Source: Daldinia sp. FL1419 (lineage: Eukaryota > Ascomycota > Sordariomycetes > Xylariales > Hypoxylaceae). From it: DNA of 64,000 nucleotides. Made by a program: the position numbers and the translations under genes. This document shows, piece by piece, positions 44,734-55,709 of the stretch; positions within the stretch are counted from its first letter, which is position 1, and the number at the start of each line of letters is the position of its first letter. The notes under the pieces were generated by a model. It did no database searches. It was not told where the DNA came from and saw only the letters and a list, made by a program, of their open reading frames with translations. The stretch lies in the NCBI GenBank assembly GCA_025201765.1, contig MU623476.1, forward strand, positions 1 to 64,000, in the 5' to 3' direction.

Positions 44734-45980
44734 TGGTGGCAACGAAACCTGCGCCTAGCTGGGTTTGTCTTATTTCTCTTTACTTCATTGGACGTAGATA
44801 ATTCCTTTTTAATATATATACCTTATCGTATGCGTGGCGGCCCAGCCAACGCGGCGTTAGCGATGGCTTGATTATTACTCTTTTTTTTTCCCTTTTTTAA
44901 TAACGGTTCGGCCTTTTTTGGGAATGTAGGTGTAAGTGCTTCGTCGAATCTAAGGGGTCCTCGAGGGTTAACATACCCAATCACCACCGAGACAGACCGA
45001 CAGAGCCGAGGGCCGTAAGCAAGAGGCAATGCATTCCCACTTGGCTGCAACCACACGGGTCTAGTCGGGGGTTGCTCATCTAATTAAATAAGACGCTACG
45101 CCAGGGCTCCCTTGCGGGGAGGATGGGATCGAAAGAAAGCGGTTTGCGGGGGTATCCAATAGGAAATTGTTACGAACTGGCTGGTCTCTTGCTTGTTAAT
45201 TCTTCTCCATATTCGTACGATGCTGAAGCATTCACCTACGCTTGACCCGAACCCTCGGGACCGTTCCAGGGGACGACATTATACTACAGGATGATCTCGT
45301 ACCTTTCTTTCTTCTTTCCTCTTTCCTCTTTGCTCCCCTTGATCTTCAAAAGGTCCACGCTTTACGATCAGCCTTGTAGGATCATGCTATCATGCTATTT
45401 GGACAACCCCGTCGTGCCAAGCGAGCGAAATCAGGCACGCAATTGGTCCAAGGCACAGGGGTTCGAGCTCGCAATTCTTAGCGCGAATGACACCAAGAAT
45501 TGCACCCACGAATTCCTTACGACAGCTTGTTAGTTGTCGTTGGTTCGACGCATCTGACAGGTAGGTGACTGCTTACACGCGACTTTTTCTTGCTCAGCAT
45601 TTACGTACTTACATAGTAATGTTATGTTACTTGGTACGGGCGTTACTGGATATGGATGGCACGGATCCTTATTGTGTAGTTTCTTGATAGCTTTGAATAC
45701 TAACTAGTTGCTATATAGAAACATGTGGCCGTAGACTGTTGCGTTTCTACACGTATAGAATGTGTATATCAGGCCATCGTATACTTCCTTCGTTGTCGTT
45801 TAAATCAATACATACGCACTCATGATTCTTTTCGTCTTTTCGGTATTGTGCTTGAACCAATAGCCAACTTCATGTCGACACGAAAGTACTGTTAGTCCTC
45901 CGCATACCGCCGCCGTATTTATACACGTTCAACTAGTATACGTAGAGATTTCACGAAAAACACTCTTTTTTTTTAACACC
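44734..45980. other. shared upstream region of regulator and transporter, 1.2 kb
   Basis: Divergent promoters of the double Zn2Cys6 gene (-) and the MFS gene (+). T-rich tracts are at 44880-44900 and directly before the MFS start (45965-45975). The + frame at 45291-45533 has a hydrophobic start but no recognisable domain. A GGGGTTCGAGCTC stretch at about 45459 resembles a tRNA B box but has no tRNA fold around it. No gene is supported. Confidence 0.4.
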
Positions 45981-48317
45981 ATGGGGGAAAAGCTGGGAAC
46001 GTTTAGAGCCTGGTATCTAGTTGCTCTATGCTGTGTCGGCAGCTTCTTGTTTGCGTAAGTTCTTTTTATCAGCTTGCGCGTTCAGCTTTTCGCAAGGGAC
46101 AGTTCCTAATATGCAAGAATGCTATATCACATGCTACAATGCCCGACTATCGATCATCCGCTACTTTCATGTGTGGCATCTAACCTGAGGTTCGTAGATA
46201 TGATACAGGCGTCGTCGGTGGCGTCCTCACGCTGCCCTCCTTCCAGAATGATTTTCGTATCACCAAATCCAACCAATCAAGCGTCGGGTCCAATGCAACA
46301 AGCTTGCTACAGGCTGGTGGTAGGTTAATACTGATTATATTCTCTTCTGTGATAGATAGCTAATTGTCAATTTACTAGCTTTCTTCTCATGTTTCTTCGT
46401 CTGGCCCTTTACAGCTCGATTTGGACGCCGGTGGTCCATTGCGTTAGCCTCTCTCATCTTCAACATCGGAGCTGTGATCCAAGTGATCAACACTCGCTCG
46501 TTAGCTGCCTTCTATGTCGCCCGAGTTATTTCCGGGATAGGGGTCGGGATGGCTACTGTGATTATTCCAAGTAAGTGACAAGATCTTTCCTTCGTCCCCC
46601 TACCGGATGGCCACGCCCCTGAGCTTTAAAATATGATACGTGCATCTCCCTGGTTAGTCGCAACAATATTAACTCTGATATTATAGTGTATAGCGCGGAG
46701 ATGGCACCGAAGCATATTAGGGGCCAGCTGGGAAGCATGTTCCAATTCTTCTTTACACTGGGAGTAATGACATCGTACTGGGTGGATTACGGCGTATCGC
46801 AACACTTGGGACCGACAACACAGCAGTGGCAGATTCCCATCGGCCTCCAGGTTAGTCAATAGCTGACTTCTTTCTCTTGCCGTGTACCACCAGACTGACC
46901 TAAGCCTATGCTATGAGTAGCTTGTTCCCGGTGGTATACTAGGACTCGGAATGCTGCTCACAAAGGAAAGCACGCGATGGCTTGCAAAGACAGGCCGAAC
47001 GGAAGAGGCAATACAATCGCTCATTTGGGTCCGTGGTGGCGACAGTGCCCAAGTGCAGGAAGAGTAAGATAATAGTTCTAACGAGTTTTCCTTTTTGGCG
47101 GCTAACAGCTAGTGGCAGATTCGCAGAGATCCTCGCTGGTATCCGGGAAGAGGAGCGTGTTACCGAAGGGCTCACATGGAAGGAGTGTCTACTGCCAGTG
47201 AATCGGTTCCGTTTCCTCATCGTTATAACTCTCCAGATAGGTATGCCTAATTTCTACCTGCAATTAATTAGTTCTTACTAACTGAATATAGGGGTACAAC
47301 TTACTGGAAACACTAGTCTGGCTTACTGTAAGTTCATAGATTGCCCCCCCTGCGCACCATATGAACATGAACTAATCCCTAGAAGTCGCTCCTCAGATAT
47401 TCAAAGCTGTTGGTGCTGGCGACCAGAGCCTCCTCATCAGTGGCTTCTTCGGAGTGGTCAAAGTCGTCTCGTGTTTATTCTTCCTGTTATTCCTCGTCGA
47501 AAGGATTGGTCGTCGCGGATCACTCCTCGGCGGAGCGTTCCTCATGGGTGCCTATATGCTCATTATCGCTTGCTTAACGGCTACTCACCCACCAGCTGCC
47601 AATCAATCTTTGACAAGCACGGGTGCTGCAGCGGTAGCTATGGTTTATCTTGAAGCGAGTAAGTAGCCCTTGCCGAAGTCTACGACACACCGTTTTTAGA
47701 TCCTATGCTGATGCTTTCTGGTTGATAGTGAGTTATAACATATCGTGGGGACCAGTCCCTTGGGTTAGTAACTCCATTGCTGGTACTCGTAACTCCCCAC
47801 CATAGACTAACTCTTACCCCTTTACAGCTCTACATGAGTGAAATTTTCCCGTCTCGGATACGAGAAGCGGGCGTAGCAGGTACGCTTCACCTACCCTTAT
47901 CCTATTCATATTCTCAGTGACTAACATCGACCAGTCGGTACGGCCACACAATGGCTGTTTAACTTTGTCTTTTCCCAGGTTACTCCACATGCCATAAACA
48001 ACATTGGATGGAGGACCTTTCTGATGTTCTGCATATTCAACTGGGCCTTAGTTGTATATACATGGTTCTTCATCAAAGAGGTAAGATACCACACATAAAC
48101 TACTATTACAAATATGATTGCTGACGAAACGAAAAGACTAAGGGCAAGTCCCTGGAGGAAATGGAAGCTCGTAAGTGACTCGATGATTATTGATCGTATT
48201 TCCGAGGTCGCTGACATATTCTCAGTTTTTGGGTCAAGCGAGACCGCCATTGATTTCGAGAAGGTTCACGAACATGTACAAAGCGCTAAGGTCCCGGCAA
48301 TAAGCGACAAAAATTAG
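45981..48317 (+). CDS. MFS sugar/quinate-type transporter, 494 aa, 13 exons
   Basis: Exons: 45981-46054, 46198-46319, 46379-46570, 46687-46850, 46921-47063, 47119-47240, 47292-47327, 47386-47658, 47729-47763, 47828-47879, 47935-48080, 48137-48170, 48226-48317; all close in frame. The product is a 12-helix sugar-porter of the plasma membrane. Signature segments are YDTGVVGGVLTLPSF in helix 1, FGRRWS after helix 2, VARVISGIGVGMATVIIPMY, TKESTRWLAKTGR (the PESPRWL equivalent), VERIGRRGSL, GPVPWLYMSEIFPSRIREAG, and FFIKETKGKSLEEMEALFG at the C-terminus. Exon 7 is 36 nt and exon 9 is 35 nt. The intron before exon 8 ends in AAG; the upstream TAG acceptor would create a stop. The substrate cannot be told from sequence. 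It is divergent from a Zn2Cys6 regulator, typical of catabolic uptake systems. Confidence 0.9.
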
Positions 48318-50780
48318 ATGGCTGCATTACAGATGCTTGTCGCGTTTCTTGAGAAGGAAGGTGATTACTTCTTTTGAGGAGCTAGATACGTCCCAAACCT
48401 GTAATCAACATGTTTAGAGAACTTTCCTTCGGGATAACACCCGATTAGGATGCGAAGCCCGCGGCCATATCATCGAAACATTCAGACCCAAGTATTTGCC
48501 GGGCCAGATTCGTTGTTAATGGAAAACTCCACTAATATATTAAGGCGATAATACGTAATTCAAACTTCAAATTGAAAATGGGATACTTGGGCTTTAATGG
48601 CGTTCTTTTATTTCCGACTCGTATTTTAGACAAAAGTATTGGCTCCACGCTTCCGTTCGTGGAGTATACTAGGTTACGGCTTGAATATGAACTGGAGTGC
48701 TATAAACCAAATTAAATTCTTAGGTGAGAAAAAAAAAAAGAAAAAAAGTCTTGCAGCATGTCTTGGGAAAAGAAGCCTTGGTTATTGCGCGAGGTTTCCC
48801 AAGCTAAGATTGGATCGTTGCTATAATCTATAAGGACTTTATTCCAAGTAAGTCAGCATTTCAGGTTGGGCCGTCTAGTAGGCATCCACCGCAATCGTGA
48901 ACATTCCTCAAATCTTTTGATACTGGAAAGGATAATTTACGTATAACATTTAGAAGTTGATAAATCCGACAAATCCAGGGGAATTGTATAATCTCACCGT
49001 ATAGGGAAGCTCCCCGGGAGCCCCGGATATAAATCGCGATAAGTATCGAGATGTCATTCCGAGGTCTTACCTACCCCCTGCTCTCGACGATTCTTTCGCA
49101 TACTCTAAAGGAGAGCGAGTTTGAAGATAATTGGCGCACAGCTTGACCAAGGGAAAAGTCCGATAAATACGATGAGTGTGTGTGGCGCTACCTGCTGCAA
49201 AAATACCTTCCTAAGGACGGTTGGGTCGATATGCGACGTGGGCAGTCGGACCGAATGATTGGTCTTACATCTAAGATACCGCGCAGAACTTGGCCGGGGC
49301 AACTTGACCATGACAGGAACGAATATAGACTACATCTGGTGAACCCGGGCGACTTGGATAGCGTTCCAACGATTTGGGAAGGAGATCACAGGTATAGGTA
49401 GCATGGGAGACCATACATCAGCGTGGATAGATCAGGTGTCTCGTGTGTGTAATGCAAATCACTTGCCTATCGAAAGAAAGACAAGAAGACTCTAAAGAAA
49501 GGAAATCTAACTTGGCGAGCTTGGCTTTGACTCGGCACTGTCTGTAAATCATTCCCTAATCGCTTGGCGGGACTGTAAATCAAAGCTTATTTCGACGTCG
49601 ATCTCCATAGTAATCCTTTTTTGAAGACGTGAGGCTCGTGAGACTCGTGAGACTTTTTTGATATCTTGATATTCTTCGATATCACATGTGCCTATCTCAT
49701 AAAGCCTCCTTTTCGAAAACTTCTCCAAACTTGCCTTTTTTTTATTGGAATAATACTCCTCCGAAACCCGGTTTAAAACACTCGACACTCCTCCCATTTT
49801 CTCTCCCTTATCTGTCTCACACCATACGCCCCCGTCTCCCCCCTCATTGGATCGATACCCTTGTTCCCCTCCACATTCTCGCGGGTTTCTTTCCTTATCA
49901 CAGGCTATTCCACTCTATTATCTCATAGGAATAAGCTCTCTTAACGTCTATACTGCCCGTCCTCACAGCACCTACACCCCCCTCCAACTCACCGACCTAC
50001 ATGTCGACTTCATCTAGCTTTTTGAGGAGCCGGCTGGGCAATGCTACCTTCCTCTATGGCCAAGGCTTGCGTGTGTTCCCATAGCCAATGACCTCTGGGA
50101 CAACTGGTCTTGGCGCATTCCTGGGGTCGGCCAATGTCGCTTTTCCCACCCGCGTTCCAACCCTTTCGGAGTGGTACCGTTCACCCGGACTAGCTTTATC
50201 CGGCGTAGTCGTTATCGGGATAGATCGACACGGTAGAGACATGAAAGCCTGTCAGCCTGACAGCCTGCTTTAGGTCTCTGCGGGCGTTGGCCTGGTAGCC
50301 AGGCACCGCGCGCGCAAACTCCATGTATCCTTAGATCAAGATGGGAGCCCAACCGCCCGCTTAGTTCATCATGGCAGATGATGCGGTCGCCATTGGGGTG
50401 TATACACGAACCCTAGGCAGCTGAGGCGCCCCCCCTAAGTACATCAGGAAGGTGTCTTTTATCTTTCATGTCACGACGACATCTGGGACACATCACATTC
50501 TATCATTGCTAGGGGGTGATGATGCCTTGAGAGAATCTCGCATCGATTCGTCATTGGCGTGTACTTCTTGGCTCTGTTTATCTTGCATCGAACTGCGTGG
50601 GACCTCTTGGGGAGCCATGCTCAGTCTATATAATGCCACTTAACCTCCCTCGTTTCTGTCAATCATTTCTGAATCTAAGACGCCGCAGCCTTAGCTCCCT
50701 AAGCCATCATCCACATTCCAGGATCCCATCGGACTAACTGAAATAAACGCCTCTCGATAATCCTCCTTACTCACTTCAGA
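48318..50780. other. intergenic region, 2.5 kb
   Basis: No gene can be supported. There are only short ORFs in all frames with no motif. An A-rich run is at 48727-48747. The last 150 bp contain the TATA element of the peptidase gene. Confidence 0.4.
50627..50633 (+). promoter_or_regulatory. TATA box upstream of the peptidase G1 gene
   Basis: TATATAA lies 148 bp before the start codon. It is followed by a pyrimidine-rich stretch (about 50642-50700) typical of fungal transcription starts. Confidence 0.5.
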
Positions 50781-51767
50781 ATGCAGCTTCCTATCGTCGC
50801 CGCTCTCCTATGCGCCAATTTGGCTTTTGCTGCTCCCGGCACGGCAGCGCGTCGCCAGCGGGCCGCTGAGCGTCTTGCCGAGAGGAGGGTTTCCCGTGCT
50901 TCGAACACGCTCCAGCCCGTTGCTGACGGCGAAGTTTTGGTCGCTTCCAACAATGATACCGCTCACGTCGAGTACAGCTCTAACTGGGCCGGTGCTGTCC
51001 TGATCGGCAGCGGTTACAAGACTGTGACCGGTAGCATTGTTGTCCCCACTCCGAAGGCACCGTCCGGAGGTAGCAGCTCCCGACAGTACTCGGCATCCGC
51101 GTGGGTTGGAATCGACGGCGATACTTGCGACACTGCAATTCTTCAGACCGGTGTCGATTTTACCGTCCAGGGATCGTCGGTGTCATTTGACGCCTGGTAC
51201 GAGTGGTACCCTGACTATGTAAGTCAGATCTTAAATCCCGGGACCCCTGCCCACCAGCACCCGTGTAGCTTTAGGCCGAACCATGGACGAACCAGGGTGA
51301 TCGTTTACTTATTGAGGATGGTGCTAACTTTATATTCTAGGCCTACGACTTCTCCGGCATCCCCATCAGCGCCGGTGACACCCTTACCTTCGTAAGTACC
51401 TACTTAATCACCCACACAGATACGTAGGTCGCTGACAACTTTCTAGACCGTCACCGCCTCGAGCACATCAGCCGGCACGGCTGTTATCGAGAACAAGACG
51501 ACCGGCAAGAAAGTCACCCACAGCTTCTCGGGCGAGTCCGACAGGCTCTGCCAGACCAACGCCGAATGGATCGTCGAGGACTACTCGAGCGGCGGCGGCT
51601 TGGTTGCCTTCGCAGACTTCGGCACCGTTCAGTTCACCGGAGCTTCCGTGAACGGCGGAACTGGTGTTACGGGCGCTACGATTATCGACATTCAGCAGAG
51701 CAGCAAGGTCTTGACTGAATGCTCCACCTCGGGATCCAGCACTGTCGTATGCTCGTACACGGGTTAA
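50781..51767 (+). CDS. secreted glutamic peptidase, family G1 (eqolisin), 269 aa
   Basis: Three exons: 50781-51218, 51341-51391, 51447-51767 (introns 122 and 55 bp). The signal peptide is MQLPIVAALLCANLAFAAPG, followed by an Arg-rich propeptide to about residue 50. The mature domain begins near EYSSNWAGAV. The catalytic pair of eqolisins is present: Gln122 in AILQTGVDF and Glu203 in NAEWIVED. SAWVGIDGDTC and FDAWYEWYPDY are family hallmarks. Eqolisins are pepstatin-insensitive acid proteases of fungi. The propeptide is basic, as in aspergilloglutamic peptidase, and is probably removed at low pH. Strong C-ending codon bias and a TATA box suggest high, inducible expression. Confidence 0.95.
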
Positions 51768-52822
51768 GCGAACTGACTCGCTCTCGTATCCGACATCTTG
51801 GCTGTGGCTTTGAAATAGCTTCTTGTTAGCTGCATCATTCGCGAGTTTAATCTTTTCACAGCGAATATTTTAATAAGACGCGTCGCTACCCTAGTCTATC
51901 TCGACCAAAATGAGTTATTTGTGATAGTTCGTTTCTATCGAAACGGCACATAATTCTGTGACGTTTATGTTTACCGTAGTATTATTCTAACTTCTAGGTA
52001 ATACAAGGGGAGACTCGCCCCATCAAACAATAGACCCTCCCTATTGCCCAATAGCCCTTTATATAACCCGCGGTTTTATTTCAATATTAAGTCCATCGAG
52101 AAACAAATGCCGCTGCGAGCCTTACATTAGTTTCAGAATAGGTAGTTATAGGAATATGCTCTTCAAGACTTACCCGTGGTCTTCTGTCACCACTACGTTT
52201 TCACCCAGTTTCACGTCAAAGAGCATGAGTAGAGTAGGGACAAGCTAGAGAAGTGCTAGTTACTAGAAGGGGTAGTATCGTTACGGGGTTATATACCTTG
52301 CTCGTCTCTAGCCAGCTGATATCTAAGACGGCGACTTCGTCAGGCCAGTTAAAAGCCTGACCTTACTTGAACTGACGAAGTCGCTGATGGAGGAAAGGGA
52401 AAACAGCGAAGGGGTTACGGTGGCTGTATTTAATTATTATTATAGGTGACTCTCTATTAACCTCAAATAAGGGAGGATATTCCGTAACGAAGAATCGGCG
52501 TGATTGGATCTGAGACAAAGCGAGGATTGGATCCGGCTTAATTGGCCCAACATTGCAATAAGAGGTAGGCATATTAAATCAAATTATTCAAGGGCTTTGT
52601 CCAAGATGCACTGTAAATGCAACAATGGCTATGTGAAGTTTTGAATTCGAATTATTCGTGGTCTTCAATATAAATCAGCCAAGGTTACAAGTCCTCAATG
52701 TTGAATGGAAAATTTCCGAGTCCCTGATTTCGTACTGGGTGGTCATCTCTGTATTGTTATGGTTCGTATTTCCATAGCGGTCCTAATATTTCAGCAATCG
52801 ATACTTTACATCAAGTATCATA
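51768..52822. other. intergenic region with inverted repeat
   Basis: 1.05 kb. It holds the 13-bp inverted repeat at 52331-52384. The only longer ORF (52363-52572, minus) overlaps it and has no motif. Confidence 0.4.
52331..52384. repeat. 13-bp perfect inverted repeat (hairpin)
   Basis: GCGACTTCGTCAG (52331-52343) is matched by its exact reverse complement at 52372-52384, with a 28-bp spacer that contains a further GCC/GGC complement. It lies between genes; it could be a stem of a small transposon-derived element or a chance hairpin. Confidence 0.7.
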
Positions 52823-54360
52823 ATGGATGATGAGTTAATAGAAAGAATAGCCGCATCACTGCCAAAGGAAGAAGCAGAACAGGCCAGAAATGCAGCGTTG
52901 GCAGATAGAGTCTCTTCATATTTCATAAGAATTGAGGGTCTCAAATATGTTGGCATTGCAGGTTTAGGGACCCGTAAGTAAAGTTATCCTTTGTAACTAT
53001 TCTCTATTATTTATAGATTTATAAATACTAATAGTTTCCCTCTACCTAGATGGCGGCACGATTATCTTCAATGATAACAGAGCAGATCCTCGTCGCAGGA
53101 TCGTTATAAAATACTCGCATAGCCGAAAAGCGGACTGGGACTTGAAGAATGAGAGATCATTTTTGAATATGTTCAGAGGCTCTGAGCATATTGTTCAAAG
53201 AATTCCTCTCGCAGAGGTCGAACTCGATATAGCGGGTCAGGGGAGACGTCCTACTATCGCGCTTGAATACATCCCGAATGGTACACTGATGGACTTCCGA
53301 AAAAGAATGGACGAAAGTAGAAACCGACTCCCCAGTCGGTTTCTTTGGCAGGTTTACCTCTGCCGTAAGTATATAATTCCTTAACTCATATAAGGCTTCA
53401 GGCCCTGTGGAGATTACTTTCTCAAATATCAAGCTAACTGGTATCTCTCTACACCAGTAGTTCGCCATGTTATTGCCATGGCTTATCCTAGTTTTGGCCT
53501 AGAAAACGCGCCGCAAATGCGAGAAAGGATAAGGACAACCGACGGTCCGTACGCTATAATGCAGAATTCGCCTCATTCTTTAAATATTATGATAGGTGAC
53601 ATGAGTGTTGATATCGAGGAGCATATATTTATTCCAATATTCAAGGTAAGACCACACTCCTTGCCCCTGGAAATTTCTCAGTGGAAGAGGTTACTAGCGT
53701 TACAAGTGCTGATAGTTACCGCAGCTTATTGATTTTGGGCACGGGCGAATAGAAGCTGACTGGAGGGAGACGATGCGAAAGAATATATTTTACATCGGAA
53801 AGGTACGTCACATTATACAAATAGGTAGTCCCGAGCACGTCCTGTTAATACACCCAAAGCAGTTTATATTCCTCTCCCAGCGTGAGGTTGACGAAAGTTA
53901 TCTAGATATGATGCCACAAGGCGGTTATGACTATGCATTCACCCACCCGAGTACCGGCCGACGCCAATGGATAGAAACCCAAGCACCACCGTTCTTTACG
54001 CGAGTGACCAATATAGATATCGACTTACGAGACCTCATAGCTAGGTGTATGGCGCTCAACGAAGCTGATGTACCATCTCTCGAAGAACTCGTGATGCTAT
54101 GCGAGAATGGAGCGAGAAAGGGGCCCCAGGATATACACTATGAGAACGACCAGGTAGATACTATGCAAACCGAGAGGGATGAAGCACTTAGACTTATAGT
54201 CCAGCGGTTCATTTTCGATGCTAATGTAATAGAAGAGGAAAAGCCCGAGATCAAATGGCGCCCAAGAACTACCCACATGGGAACGACGCTGCTGGGTCTC
54301 AACGCAGATATATCAAGGTTTGAAGCGCCGCCGGAACCGTCCCAGGATGACGTTGACTAG
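52823..54360 (+). CDS. kinase-like fungal protein lacking the catalytic Asp, 429 aa
   Basis: Four exons: 52823-52973, 53050-53364, 53458-53645, 53725-54360. Kinase-fold landmarks are a Gly-rich loop GLGTHGGTIIF built across intron 1, the beta-3 Lys in RIVIKYS, an alpha-C NERSFLNMF with Glu, and the metal-binding DFG as KLIDFGHGR restored across intron 3. The catalytic loop, normally H-x-D-x4-N, reads QNSPHSLNIM (about residues 231-240): Asn is kept but the HxD His and Asp are replaced. The protein is therefore probably a pseudokinase or a diverged member of the large fungal single-domain kinase-like family. Intron 2 ends in CCAGTAG, two usable acceptors 3 nt apart. The stretch 53803-53880 (GTACGT...CCCAG, 78 bp, in frame) may be a further intron, giving 403 aa. 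Confidence 0.72.
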
Positions 54361-55709
54361 AGTCTAGTATAAGTATAGTAGTGCTGAAAGGTAGTAGTGT
54401 TAAGTGATGGAGTGTCTTGGTAGGTTTTTTCAGATGTTGGTGGTAAACGAAATCCTCCAAACATGAAGCCTCAAAGGAACAGCAATTCCGATAGAGGTCG
54501 TCATCGTGTTAATTTTGATCGAGCGAGTTGTCATACATTGTTCCGGACTAAGGGGGTTAAGTGAATGTTTGAAAATTCACCGAGAGCTCTCCAAGGTATA
54601 TACTTTGCGAATTATAGCTGTCATTCAGCGTCTAGCCAATCGATAACTTGCCAATGGGCCTCGAAGGATAAAGTGGCCGAGTATTGCGCCGTGTCACACG
54701 TCATCAGCTCTTGACACGAGTAGACCGAATATTCGTGGAATAAATATTCATATCGACGTGAAGCAATTGGTCTCATGGTGTTGTTGCCGTAATAATAGCT
54801 CTAGGGGTGGCATTTATTAGTCGTTAGAAATATAAAATAATTCGTTCAGCTAGGTATAGGTCCTCGTTGTCGTTATATGAGACGTTATTATCGAGGATCC
54901 AGCAAGTCATGTACTATGTAAGCTATTTTCGTCCAAGCCTCGTCACAGGTACCGGATCCTTCCGAGTCAAGCGTCAGCAAATAAAAACACATAAAGACCA
55001 AATAAAGCCTGCTTAACGGGAGCTCCTATTGTAGGTAGCTGAACCCTCGGTCGTTCTTAGTAAGTTGGATCGTGCTGGTTCTTATGCACGTCGGTGCCAT
55101 TCCCACTCTCCAATCCGTGGAATCTCCGCGCACACCAAGCCGCGGTTCGTTCCTGGTTGGGCGAATCGAAGCGCATGCGCTGAATCTCTTTCGGCCTATT
55201 GCAACGCGTCGCACGATTTGGGGTGACGATCGTTTCATGCATCAAGGGGCGGCCTAGCTTCATCTGGAAAGGGGTTACAGGGTAGAAGATGGGGCTGAGG
55301 TTAACGGTATTATTGCATTAAGCATACCCTTCACCTATTTGACCGTGCATTTTATTTCCTAATGTCGAAAAACGTCCAATAAATGCTTCTGGTAAGGATG
55401 GCGGAGTTAGTAACGGAGCTTCTGTCGGCCATTTTAGGTATGTCGGTCGTTCTTGGACTCGGTCCGTGTACTGTTGAAATCGGCCTCTTATGAAATGTGA
55501 CCGGCGGCGGGGACGGAGTCGAAGCTGGACGGAGATGAGACAAGTTGTCTTAGTTTCGTGCGGTCTTAATCGTGAACCACGCCGCCCCCGTACTATAAGT
55601 GTGACGTGAAATCCTGATGAATCTCTCCTCTTCTTTTCATCAGCTACCCGCCAATCTCCTCTAGACAACATCGCCCTTGGGTATCTAATCGCTCATACTC
55701 GTCGTAAAT
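54361..55709. other. intergenic region, 1.3 kb
   Basis: No gene is seen; short overlapping ORFs near 55030-55670 have no motif. A TATA-like TATAAG (55594-55599) lies about 115 bp before the amylase start. Confidence 0.4.
55594..55599 (+). promoter_or_regulatory. TATA-like box upstream of the alpha-amylase gene
   Basis: TATAAG, 111-116 bp before the ATG, followed by a pyrimidine-rich stretch (CTCTCCTCTTCTTTTC). Confidence 0.4.

Noticed and set aside
45440..45500. tRNA-like B box (GGGTTCGAGCTC)
   Set aside because: No matching A box, acceptor stem or anticodon arm could be folded around it.
45291..45533. 80-codon ORF with hydrophobic start in the regulator-transporter gap
   Set aside because: The hydrophobic start is a T/C-rich promoter tract translated; the rest has no domain or Cys pattern.
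48318..50780. Possible hidden multi-exon gene in the 2.5-kb gap
   Set aside because: I searched for splice-joined frames with family motifs on both strands and found none that I could support.
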